Source of the DNA: Brachionus koreanus
Taxonomy: Eukaryota; Rotifera; Eurotatoria; Ploima; Brachionidae
Assembly: GCA_016987375.1 (NCBI GenBank)
Contig: PJRA01000509.1
Span: forward strand, 1,043,564 to 1,107,563
Reading direction: 5' to 3'
DNA: 64,000 nt
Shown one piece after another: positions 48,674 to 59,632 of the stretch. Each line of letters opens with the position of its first letter. Position 1 is the first letter of the stretch. A program made the translations under genes and the position numbers. A model generated the notes under the pieces. The model made no database searches and was not told where the DNA came from. It saw only the letters and a list, made by a program, of their open reading frames with translations.

Positions 48674-49087
48674 TTTCACCCGAATAATGAGTATTTATAT
48701 CAATCCAATTTTTAAAAAATAATGCCTGTAATTTAGTATATAACCAAAGAGATTACTCAAAAGATATGTAATTTAGTATTTGGCATTTATTCAAATCCTT
48801 TGGCAATAAGAAAATATAAATTAATTCAAAATTTACGTAAGTTAATTTAAAAGAAAATGTTTAAACAAATACCTAATTTAATAAAATGAATGAAATTACA
48901 TTCTTCATTAAGATATTTTGTTGGAATTTTAAGTTAATAAATATTTTTAAAAAATTTTTTTTTCCAATATCTTAAAATCAGTTTTGTGAAATTTAGTATA
49001 AAATAAAAAAATTAAACAAAATTTAATGCTAAAAAAGCTTATAATTTTTTTTCTGAAGGCTTCTAATTATTTCTGTAAGTGCAACAT

Positions 49088-49193
49088 AGTTGTAGCAAAA
49101 ATCAAAAGAGAGTTTTACCAGATTCTTGATAATGGTGTAACTTTGAATGTTACATCATTTTGTTAAAAAGAACTCTCTTTAATAGTTACAACT
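49088..49193. mobile_element. Short palindromic (foldback) element
   Basis: Imperfect inverted repeats run from AGTTGTA at the left end to TACAACT at the right. Inner matched blocks are AAAGAGAGTT / AACTCTCTTT and AATGGTGTAAC / GTTACATCATT around a 7-nt loop. A related core (GGTGTAACATTCAAAGTT) recurs in inverted sense near 57551, so this may be a small dispersed family. Confidence 0.5.
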
Positions 49194-49391
49194 CTTTGTC
49201 TGAGCAATCTGATTATTTTGTTATTTTCTAAAGTATTTAGTTATTGTTCCACTGATCGCATCAACAAATACTTGATATTTAAAAATATTAATAATAATAT
49301 TAATTAATATTAATAATTTAAAAATATGTTTGTTTTCTATTTTATCAAAATTGTTGTCACAAAAATTGAATCTTAGAAAAAGTGTTATTAA

Positions 49392-49603
49392 CACTAGAAG
49401 CACCAAACAAATGACTCGTTTGAATAAATTTTTAAATCCTCATATCTTTTGAATAGATTTTTCAAATGAAAATATCTTTTTTGATTTATGTAGATTATAA
49501 AATTTTCTTTAAAACATGATATAAATTTATAAAATTAATATAGTTTTTTTATATTATATTTTTGAATTGAAAAAACGTGAAAAAATGCTTGGTGCTTCTA
49601 GTG
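49392..49603. mobile_element. piggyBac-type MITE (212 bp) with TTAA target duplication
   Basis: The element starts CACTAGAAGCACCAA and ends with the exact reverse complement TTGGTGCTTCTAGTG. It is directly flanked by TTAA on both sides (49388-49391 and 49604-49607). TTAA duplication and a C(A/C)CTAGA-like terminus are hallmarks of the piggyBac superfamily. The interior is AT-rich and has no coding capacity, so it is non-autonomous. Perfect 15-bp ends suggest it is not old. Confidence 0.85.
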
Positions 49604-50083
49604 TTAAAGAAAAATCAAAAAAATAATTTTACATTTTGTTTTCACTTAATTTAATAATATATTTTTTTTTTCAGAATTAGGAAAATCTAGTAAAAAAATA
49701 AAGTAAAGAAGTTAAAATAAAAATTAGTTTTCTCCATGGTAATCAACTCAAAAAGCTTGGAATAAATTTTCAAATTTTTTTCCAATTTTTTTTGTCAAAG
49801 CTTGATTTTTTGCAATCGGAATTCAGTTAAAACTTAATTTTAATTGATTTTTAATTTTCATTAATAAAATCATGTTTAAATAGGCTTTTTGTAAAAATTT
49901 TGAAAAAATTAGTTTTAAAAAAATTAATGATCCTTTCAATATTTATTTAAATTTTTAAGATCTAAATAAGTTGAGCTATGCTATAGACCAGCTTTTTTGA
50001 TTATCTAAAAATTTTTTAAAATAATTTAGAGGAAAAAAAAACAATCTAAAATAATTATCTAAAATACAAATAAATCGATTTGA

Positions 50084-51454
50084 CTATTCATTATTTTGCA
50101 TTACGATATCACCTAAAAATTCATAGTCTTGAATTTTGTTGTAAATATGAGCTGATAGTCTAACATACAACGAATTTTGGATATACTTAATAGGAACTTC
50201 AATTGAGTGATTAAAATAAAAAAAGTTTTGAACTAATTCTGCATCTTCATATAAATACGGTGATTTCACATTGTCTTTTTTTAGTATGTTATTAACAAAT
50301 TTATCCGGTAGACGTACACACATCATTGTAGAACACAAATTTGGATCAACCATAAAATTTGTTTGCCATAAGCTTTTCAAATACTCACTTGCTTGTTTAA
50401 CCAGACTATGGCAATAATCAATTGTTTTTTCAAAACCACCAAAGGAGTTCAACCAAATTTCTAAGTTGGCATAAAGACCCAAAAAGATGGAATAATCTTT
50501 CAAGCCAGACCAGATAAATTCCGAATTGAAGCCAGTATTTATTCCATGAGAATGCACTGAAGGTCTTACTGTAAAGCTATTTTCTTTGACGTATAAAAAT
50601 GCTGTTCCTTTTGGTCCGCAAAGCCATTTATGACAATTAGTGAACATTACATCTACATTGGGTAATAAATCAAAGGAGAAATGTTTAACTGAGCCAAGAC
50701 TGTGAGCTGCATCAACAACAAACAAAATGTCAGATCTTTTTAATTTGCAATATTCTGAAATTTTTTCAATTGGCATCAAAAATGGTTGATTACTTGGAAT
50801 ATGATCTACGAGAACAAGTCTTATTTTTTTTTCTTCTTCATCATTTTTTAAAATAGATTTAAATTTCTCCAGTGTTTTGTTTTCCAGATCATCTTTGTTA
50901 AAAATTGGAAAACTTATGGGTTCTTCAATTAGAATAGCTTTCTTTTTCAAACACAAGTCTTTTAAAATTTTTTTATACACCCCATAAGTTGTACTAAAAA
51001 TGAAAATTTTGTCACCCGGGTTAAGGTCCAAGCTAGAAATCAACGAATTGAATGCAAATGTGCAATTGTCAACCAATGCTAATTCACTTGGTTTGCATTT
51101 GAATATCGCAGAAAATTTTCTAATCAAGTCGACTAATAAAGGCATTATTTGACGATCGTAAAACCTTAATGGTTGCGACTCGGCATAGCATTTCCATTGA
51201 TGTACATATTCAAGAACTGGTTTAAATGTTAGACCGAATGCACCATGATTTAGGAAACAAAATTTTTCATCCAAACAAAAAAGTTTTTTTTTTACATCTG
51301 TTGAGCCAAATTCAAGTTTATCAAATGGAATTGAATCAAATATGACTTCAAGTTGTGGTGAGTTGTAATCATTTTCTGGGCAATGTATTAATTCCTCTAC
51401 ATTTGAGCTATGAAACGATCCAAAATCTCTTTTGGCACTTTTATTTTTCTCCAT
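50084..51454 (-). CDS. PLP-dependent class V aminotransferase-fold enzyme (isopenicillin-N-epimerase / Egt2-like)
   Basis: A single-exon protein of 456 residues from ATG 51454. The class V fold signs are present: FLNHGAFG (about 67-74), the ring-stacking region NCTFAFN, the PLP-binding Asp in FVVDAAHSLG (residue 248), and the Schiff-base Lys in TNCHKWLCGPKGTAF (residue 276). The motif order fits the branch with fungal isopenicillin-N-epimerase-like proteins and hercynylcysteine sulfoxide lyases (ergothioneine synthesis). Cysteine desulfurases of the NifS type are less similar. There is no targeting signal, so it is likely cytosolic. Substrate cannot be told from sequence. Neighbours give no pathway hint. 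Confidence 0.82.
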   Translation of the reverse strand: MEKNKSAKRDFGSFHSSNVEELIHCPENDYNSPQLEVIFDSIPFDKLEFGSTDVKKKLFCLDEKFCFLNHGAFGLTFKPVLEYVHQWKCYAESQPLRFYDRQIMPLLVDLIRKFSAIFKCKPSELALVDNCTFAFNSLISSLDLNPGDKIFIFSTTYGVYKKILKDLCLKKKAILIEEPISFPIFNKDDLENKTLEKFKSILKNDEEEKKIRLVLVDHIPSNQPFLMPIEKISEYCKLKRSDILFVVDAAHSLGSVKHFSFDLLPNVDVMFTNCHKWLCGPKGTAFLYVKENSFTVRPSVHSHGINTGFNSEFIWSGLKDYSIFLGLYANLEIWLNSFGGFEKTIDYCHSLVKQASEYLKSLWQTNFMVDPNLCSTMMCVRLPDKFVNNILKKDNVKSPYLYEDAELVQNFFYFNHSIEVPIKYIQNSLYVRLSAHIYNKIQDYEFLGDIVMQNNE

Positions 51455-53009
51455 AATTTTTTTCAAATTATTTTTTTAAATTCCAAGAATTTTTAAATCA
51501 TAATTAAAGGCAAATATAAGTTAATAAAGATAAAGAATTTTAAAAAATATTATTCGTAAATGTAAAAAAATTTCATGCATCAATTTTATGCTCAAAATAA
51601 ATAATTTTGTTTGAGAGTTGAACAAAAGTATAATAAGCTGAAAAGTTTCAAATAAGATATAAAAGATTAAATTTTTGATAAAAAAAGGGTTTTTTCTTTA
51701 AAAAATCTTTACATTTCTTTTAGAAATTATAAATTAATGAAATAATGAAGAATTTTATTAAAATATGATTTGATTTATTTACCAGCAGAATTTCGCATAA
51801 CATGGTCTTGTTTATTTAATTGCTTGATCTTGTTTGATCAACTCTTTACCACATAGACAATTAAAAAAAAAGCATCGTTGATTTTATTAAAAATTTAAAA
51901 GTTGAATAAAGTTGGATTTTTAAAAACAATTAAAACTGAACATAAAATCTTAATGCACTATATAGTCGAGAATAAAAGGCAAAAAATTTGTTTTCAACTG
52001 TAAAACTTGATCAGATGAAAAGTAGATTGTTTCATTTTTTTTAATTTCGTAGAATATAAAATGACTAAAAGGCAAATAATAAAATATTTCTTAATTTAAA
52101 AAATTAAAAATTTTAAAAATAACTTATTAGTTTTTCAATAAAATTTTTTTTCTGTTGATTTTCATTATTATTATTTAATCTTTGATAATGAAAAAAATAT
52201 TTAAAAAAAGATGAAATAATTTATTAGAATTAAACTCTTGGAGATTTTTTAATTGAATTATGAATCTGCAAATGAGTTAATTGTTTTTTTTTTAAGTGTA
52301 CAAACCTCTGTTTCGGAGATTCAATCTAATATTTGTCAACTAAAATAAATATTGCAAATAATATTACTAAAAATTTGATTTATTTCTAATTTTTAAAAAT
52401 TTTAAATTGCTCATTAAAAGTAAACTCTAAATGAATAATTTTAAATTATATACATAAAATAAAAAACTATCTATTTGAGATATATTTTTAACTAATCTAT
52501 TTATAGTTTTATTTGCTTTTTTTTGTAAATTTTTACGTATTTTTTGTCCGACCGAGTAACCCTCAAATAAAATTTTTCCAAAAAAAAGAAATATTTGCAT
52601 TCAAAGGCTAAATAGATAAAAATATTAGGCAAATCACGAGAAAAATTACTGCAAATGCAATGCTTGTGCGTACAGAATTTGAAAATAAAGCCTACATAAA
52701 GAATTATATTTTATTGTTGGGAGTAAGATCTCTATAGATCAAATTTACTATTTAGTTTTGAAAAATTCTAAATTTTTATTTCTATATTTTACAATTATGT
52801 CAAAAATATTATTCAAAAATTAATTTATTCTTGTAAATGAACAAAAATTAAATTTATAAAATATTAAAAAAAAAGTGACTTGGGGTAAAAATTTTATTAT
52901 CTTCTTTTGGTTATTTTGCTTTTACAAGTATTTAAAAAAATTTAATTTTAATTTTAAAAAAATCACCAGGAAGCTGTAAAAATTGTGGAAAAAATTTTAA
53001 AAATATTGA
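51455..53009. other. Intergenic, nothing seen
   Basis: 1.55 kb of AT-rich DNA between two minus-strand genes, without recognisable coding sequence, inverted repeats or RNA genes. Confidence 0.5.
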
Positions 53010-54580
53010 TTAACAAAAGCTTATAAAAATACCCAAAAAAGCAACTAGAGATAGTAGTGAGATACAAAATTTAATACTAGGCAATGAATTCAATTTAGAA
53101 TGTGTTGATTTTTTGACAGGCTTTGCCACATTCATAAATGGAACCATAAACAAGAGTATCATAATCTGCAAAACAAACCAATTGAGAAAACAATAAATCC
53201 CTTTTAGATTAAATTTTTTTTTCTTGTCATTTTTGACTTTAAAGTAAACATCTTCAATTTGATTAGCGGCCGAATTCCATGAGTGATTTAGAGCGTTTTG
53301 GCGACAATTGTATTCCAAAATTTTTCTTTTATTTATTGCTTTTTGCAACGCTTGACACGCATCTTCTACATCATTCGGCCTCCATGTATAGCCATGCATA
53401 CCATCTTTAAAAAATTCCTTCATTTGCTTTCCTTCAGCTGCAACAATAGGTATTCCACTACTCATCGCTTCTAAATAAACCTGTCCAAAAGTTTCTGATA
53501 CAGATGCATAAACAAAATAATCTGCCGAAGCATATGCTGAGGCTAATTCAGCACCTTGTAAAAATCCTATAAAATGAGTCTGTTTTTCAGGAAACAAAGG
53601 TTTAAGATGTTCAATATAAGGACCACCTCCTACTATGCATAGAAAAGCTTGTGGGAAATTTTTCAGTATTTCTACCAAAAATTCGAAGTTTTTCTCTGGA
53701 GATAAACGACCAACCGATACCAAGAGGATTTTATCTGGAGAATAGTGTCCATTAAACATTCTGCATCTCATTTCTTGGCTTCTATATGTCGGATTAAACA
53801 ATTTGGAATCAACACCTGTTCTCCAAACATGTACTTCTTGCTTAATTCCATTCTCAAGCAGCAAATTAGCAAAATCTGAACTCACTGTTAAATTGAAATC
53901 AGCCCAATTCAAAAACGTTCGTCGCAATCTTTGATAAATAGAGAGGCTAAATGGTGCTATAAAAGGCTTTATATACAATGGAATGTAGTAGTCTAAGTTT
54001 GTATGGCTAGACCAAACGATCGGAATATTCAAACAAATAGCGATTGAGGCACAAAAAGTCGCTGCAGGCGAATGCTCGACACAATGGACTACGTCAGGCT
54101 TGAAATCTAAAATAGCTTTTAAAATTCCATACTGCATAAAATTTAAATTGAAAAAGAGAAAATTTTTATTTTTTTTATTTTTTTATTTACCTGAGGTAAA
54201 AGAAAAGGCAGAGCACAGTCGAGAGAATTTTTAAATTCTAATGCATACAAACGACTGAATGAGATTCGTGACAATGTATCAGGATCATTGGTCAAAGTTT
54301 CACATCCCTTTTAAAATATAATTCAAGTGAATTTTTCTACAATAAAGAAAATTACTTTGCAGCCGGTTATGACATGAATTAGATGACCATTGCCTGCTAG
54401 GCGAATTATTATCTCTTTAAATCTTCGGGCAATTCCGCTTGTGTACGGATGAAAACTTTCAGTGCATATCAGTATTTTTAGATTAGATGCTTTTGCTTCG
54501 TTTAATTTCATAATTTTTACATCATTTTTATGCTTTTCATATGCCATTTCTACTGCCAAGCCATTTGTCTGGTCTAGCAT
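53010..54580 (-). CDS. GT4 glycosyltransferase similar to plant/algal sulfoquinovosyltransferase SQD2, with C-terminal membrane segments
   Basis: Three exons, 54580-54356, 54307-54191 and 54131-53010, join in phase 0 across introns of 48 and 59 nt, giving 487 residues. The N-terminal Rossmann half has ILICTESFHPYTSGIARRF. The middle has VVHCVEHSPA, and a VDSKLFNPTYRSQEMRCR stretch that is very close to the GVDSESFNP...RSQEMR block of plant SQD2. The C-terminal half has VGRLSPEKN, IVGGGPY, GFLQGAELASAYASADYFV, and the nucleotide-sugar EX7E motif in SETFGQVYLEAMSSG. Two hydrophobic segments at the C-terminus (about 425-445 and 467-485) suggest a membrane anchor. SQD2 makes sulfolipid in plastids; animals are not known for it, so the substrate here is open (another UDP-sugar and lipid acceptor is possible). 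The resemblance suggests acquisition from an alga or other non-animal source, inferred only. Confidence 0.82.
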
Positions 54581-56624
54581 TATTTCTAAACAAATTTAAA
54601 ATTTAATTTCATCAGCTAGCAATTTAAGTTTAGACATACAAATAGTTTTTGAGATAAAAATTAATTAGTTTGATTTTTGAATAGTATTTTTCAAACAAAA
54701 ATCTTTAGAATTTTAAAAATTAAATCAATTAAAATAAAAAATAATTAAAATAAACATTAAATATGGAAAAGAAATTTAGGATAAATTTTTAGTACAATAT
54801 TAAAATCGAACGATTTTTGTAAAACTTATTCTCAAAGAAAATTTTCTTCGTTTAAATAAGCGAAAATGTGGGTTGATTGTTTTTTGAAAATATTTACCAC
54901 TTGATTAAAATAAAAAACTAATATTTAATTTCTTAAGTCTAATCAGTCTTGGTTTATATTAATTCATTTAATTTGATCAAATCATATTTTTATAATATTA
55001 GCTATAATTTTCAATCACTGTAGGAAAATTTTCAAACAGACTCTAAGAATAATAATAATTTTTTATACTAGAGCTTAAACTATTAGTAAGGAGTTTCTAA
55101 GAGTAATTTAATTTTTTTCAATTTCGCTAGTGAGGGATCAAATTAGTTGCATTTGAATATTATAATTTTTCTAAAACCTCAATTTTCCGAGTTGAATTAA
55201 TTGCGTAAGAAAAATACCTAAAAGATCATCATATTATAAGTTTTACTCAGGAGTTAATTCCTAAAAATCTTCTAACGACTTAAGACTTAATATTTGCTAT
55301 TATTCATAATAATTTTCATAATTGCGTTTCTAATTTTTGTTTTTCGAAAAAAAATTTATGCCTAAATAAAAGGTGAACTAAGTGTTTTTGATCCATTCTT
55401 GCTTTAAAGCGATTAATTTTTTCTAAATAATAATACAATTATTTAAGAAACGTCCTTTTCTTAAATCTTTTAAAAAACCAAAAAATTTTTTTTTATAATT
55501 TTTGATCAACACCATTATTCATTAATTATTCAAAAGCAAAAGTTTAAGATATTTTTATTTAAGATTTTATCTCTGAAAATTTTATTTGAATTTATGTAAA
55601 AAAGTAGCACAATTTAGAAATTCCAATAATTACCTAATTTAATTTGTAATAAAAAATCTAAAAAAATGATTTAAAGCTTCACCAGAAAAAAACGAATTTT
55701 TTTGTAAATTCTAAATCAAATATAATTTTACTATTTTTTTAGTAATCTTAGAGCCACTTTTTTTAAACCCAAAAAGAAACAATAAACACGAAAATATTAT
55801 TTTTGATAAATAATGGCCCATTTACTTTATAAATAAATTCATTTTTCTTTTATGAAAAAAAAAATATTGCCGCAGGAAGTATCATGAATCGAATAAAATT
55901 TTAGATTATTGCATAATATTTTGAATAAATTTCCACGAATGTTCGATCTTTTTTAAATTGCTTAATCATTGTTTTTTGTTGATATTTAAATCTTAATTCA
56001 GCACCTTGTAAAAAAGTAAAGTTAAGAATAAAAATTTTACGGATTTAAAATTATCCATAATTGTGACTTAAAAAAAAAGATATATGACTGCGTTCTTAAT
56101 CATCTAAAATATTAAATCATCTAATTTTTTTAAAATAAATTTTTCTATATATCTTTATTTAATAACTTATAGCATATTATAACATAATATTCATTCATGG
56201 TTCCTCATTATTATGAATTCTTTTTTAAAATAAAAATAGACTGTTTTTATGAGAAAAATTAGTTTCAAACAAAAATTTTAATTAATTGAAAAGAATGCAT
56301 GCATCGTGATACAAATCGCGATTTTTTTAATACTTTTTTGTTATCAATTATAAAAAGTATTTTGAAATAAGTAATTAGTTTTAAAATAAATTAAGTTTTA
56401 AAATGCTTTTTTTATATCCACCATTAATCATAATGCTTTATTTTTTATACTAAATGATATAGTTCAAATCATTAGTAAAAAAAAATAAATATTAAAGTTT
56501 TAGATAATATTTGCATTCCAATAAAATTTAAATAATAAATTAAATATTTTTAAAAACTTTTATTTTCGAATAAGCATTGAACAACAAATACAAAATTTAA
56601 TACTAAATATATTTTCAAATAATT
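54581..56624. other. Intergenic, 2 kb, one short match to the neighbouring gene
   Basis: AT-rich with no coding region. A 21-nt string at 55994-56014 is identical to 53544-53564 inside the glycosyltransferase gene; nothing around it extends the match. Confidence 0.5.
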
Positions 56625-59600
56625 CTATTCGGAATTTTTTTCTTGTTCGAGTGCTGCACTTGTACTTATTTTTTCTTTAACAATTTTATAAATTTCTTGT
56701 GTCTTTATTACATGATTCTATAATGAAAAAAACAATGTAATTCAAAAAGTAAAAGATGCTATTTAAAAGTTTACCTTAATCACTTCAAGTTTTTCAAATA
56801 CGTTCATTGTTTCTAAAGGCTTGTTATTATATCGTTTTTTGTCAAATGATTTTTCCGCTAGATTATCTATTCCCCACATAATTCTAGACATGTCGAGAAC
56901 CTAAAAAAATAAAGTATTTTAATTTTCAAGATTTTCAAGGGTTTCATTTTCAAATGAATACTATTAAAGCATGTAAAAAAAATTTTCTAAAATTAATTAT
57001 TTCAAAAGTGAGCTTTTTTCTAACAATAAAAAAAAATATTAAGATATTCTTTAATGAATTATTTCAAATTAAAAAAAAAATTAGATGAGATGATATTATA
57101 AAAAACTAAAAAAATCAATTTAAATTAAGATTTATTATCGAGTATTTTTGATTTATTAAATTTTTTTTAAGTAAAATATTGTTAAATCACGCCGCATGCT
57201 TCAAAGATAAGTTTTAAACCAAATTTAAATTCAATATTAAGACTTGAGATTTTCGTGAAAAATAAAAATCAATTTTTAAAGTAATTTATTTGATACAAGG
57301 CTACAAATTAGATTCATGAAAGATTACAAAAATTTTTTAAATTAAAACGAAAAATTTATTTAAAACTAATTTTAAAAATTTTTATAAATTAAATTTGGCA
57401 GTTTTATGTCTCCCTGATACTAATTTGAGGTTATCTAAATTTTACAATATTAATTTTATAAACTAATAACTTGGTTTTCTGAAATGGTACAAAATAAAAA
57501 AATAGCATTTTACTTTTCTGATGGTTTAATTAATTCTCTAAATGAAACATGGTGTAACATTCAAAGTTTCATCAATAGTTAAATTCTGTTAATGATGTGC
57601 AATTCATAAATGCAAAATGCATTATATTTTAAATAATTTATCTTTAAAAAAAATTATAGAATTTTTATAATTTTGTTCTGTTATATTGTAATAAATTTCA
57701 CAAAACCAATAACTTTGAATTCAATTTCAAGAGTTGTTTATATAACTTTATTTAGAATTTAATAGACATGAATAAAATTTATAAATTTTAAAATTTCTGA
57801 AGCTCATTTTTAGACCGTGAAAATTAAGACCAACCTTTTGGCCAGCGGTCATGCAAACTTTTTTATAGGAAATTTTTTAAAAATTTTCTCAAAAAAGATA
57901 ATATGGTCTTTAAATATAATTTAGAAATTTAATTTTTTTCAAATAAAAAGATTTAGAAAAGTTTTTTTTATTAAATCGGGTTCAAATTTTCTAAAAATTT
58001 TATTAACTGTCTCCCATAAATTTGATCCATTTTTTTGCGCCCTTTCAATGAAACCTTTTAGCTAATAGCTGGTCAGTTTTAGCGGACACGATTGCAGTAA
58101 AAAAAAATGAAAAAAAATTGATGAAAGTGTATTTTTGAAGTTTGAGCGCTTAAGAGAAGCTAGTTGTTGCCTAAAATAATGGCTTCATAACTCACTCTAG
58201 TTTTAATGGTTATTTTTTTAAGTAATTTTTTTGATATTTATAAAAAATAGAATTAAAGTTTATTTTGAATTTTCATTTTATGTTTATCAGGCTTAAAAAA
58301 AAAACTTTTTGAAAATTATTTTCTATATTGATTTTTCGTCACTTGAATAATTTAGAAACAACTTAATAAAAATAAATTTTTGAAAAAATATTTTCATTTA
58401 AAAAAAGACCAAGAGAAAATGTTCGTATGAAAAAAAAATTGATATTTTAAATTCTTTCTAAATTGAGACTTTTTAGTTTTATTTAAAAAATTTAATTCTT
58501 TTTACCATCTGAATAAAAACTTTTTTAAAACAAACAATGAAAATAAAATAATCGTATTTATTTAAGTAAATTTAATAAATCTCTATTTTTTGTTTGTTTT
58601 AATTTAATGCCAAATTTAAAAAATTAAGTAATCAAATTTTTTTACTTACTTGTTCTCTTTTTTTATCACCATCTTTCATTAGTGCTTCTTCGGCCCTCGA
58701 ATTTTTAAGCTGTACTTGCTCTTTGACTTGCATTAACTCACCAAGTTTGCTATTTATGGTCATTTTATTTGCATTGTGATCGATTGTTAATCTTTCATAT
58801 TCAGTTCTCAACTCTTTTAGTTTATCAGAATTGGCTATTAAATTTTCGAATAAATCAAGATTGGTATCGAATAGAGTTTGATGTCGCATCATAAGACTGG
58901 CATATTTTGATTCACCTGCCTCTAAATAATCTAAAAATGAAGCAAGTTTATTTATTCTAATTTTTGTTTTCTAAATATCAACCCACTTTCTGGAAGCATA
59001 TCGATTACTTTAGATAAAAACTCCTTGTATTTTTTATTTTTTTCGACTTTTTTTGTATAATCCTGATGACTTTGTTTAACCTCTTCAAGTTGTTTTACTA
59101 ACAAGTCATATTCGAGCATTTTTTGTAAACGAAGTTTTAGTTCTGTTTGGTACTTGGCTATTGCTCTTTTTCTTATAGACTCCTTTTCATTTATGAATTG
59201 TGAATATTGTCTTATCAATTGTTGATTTTTATCCTGCTTGACAAGCAACTGAGCATGTCGATCTTGACAAAGATTGATTCGATTTTCAAATTGCTTTCGT
59301 TTAGAAGTCAATTCTTGCTTCACTTGATCTTCGTCGTATCGGTACTTGGCCAAAATGTTTCGTTGTAGCTTGAATTCGAGTCCTTCCTTTAGAACGCCGG
59401 TTTTTCCAGTATTTAGTGTTTGTATTTCAGTTGTTCCTTCGTCTTGCTCTCTGAAAACAAAGATCTGGTTTAAATGGCCAGATAAACATTAAATTTACTT
59501 GTCATTAAGTTGAGTCAGAAAAACTTTTTTGTTTTCATATTCCTCTTTTTTGTCATCTATCAATGAGAGAATATTTTTTCGTATCATACTACGTACCATT

Positions 59601-59632
59601 TGGTTGTCATCTTCGGATATGGCCATTGTCAT
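56625..59632 (-). CDS. Ciliary coiled-coil protein of the DUF4200 family (CCDC42/CFAP73-like)
   Basis: Five exons, 59632-59499, 59450-58987, 58930-58650, 56900-56775 and 56717-56625, join in phase to 365 residues. The protein is almost entirely charged coiled coil. The DUF4200 region is recognisable from LEFKLQRNILAKYRYDEDQ through QLIRQYSQFINEKESIRKRA to KYKEFLSKVIDMLPE and SKYASLMMRHQTLF, the same order as in CCDC42 and CFAP73. Proteins of this family belong to the axoneme, where CFAP73 is part of the modified inner-arm complex with CFAP100. Which member this is cannot be settled by eye: the C-terminal exons (MSRIMWGIDNLAEKSF) do not clearly match either. The introns are 48, 56, 1749 and 57 nt. 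Confidence 0.75.
56901..58649 (-). other. Long intron of the DUF4200 gene
   Basis: A 1749-nt intron, AT-rich. Near 57551 it carries a sequence matching the core of the palindromic element at 49088-49193. No exon-like sequence is seen. Confidence 0.5.

Larger units (their letters stand above)
48674..50083. other. Intergenic region hosting two short DNA elements
   Basis: It contains the palindromic element at 49088-49193 and the TTAA-flanked MITE at 49392-49603. The minus-strand ORF 49221-49406 overlaps the MITE end and is not credible. Confidence 0.6.

Noticed and set aside
49221..49406. 61-codon minus-strand ORF
   Set aside because: It overlaps the end of the TTAA-flanked MITE and consists of low-complexity Ile/Asn/Phe codons.
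53010..54580. PIGA (GPI-GlcNAc transferase) for the GT4 gene
   Set aside because: The FNP-RSQEMR block and missing PIGA-type N-terminal motifs fit SQD2-like proteins better.
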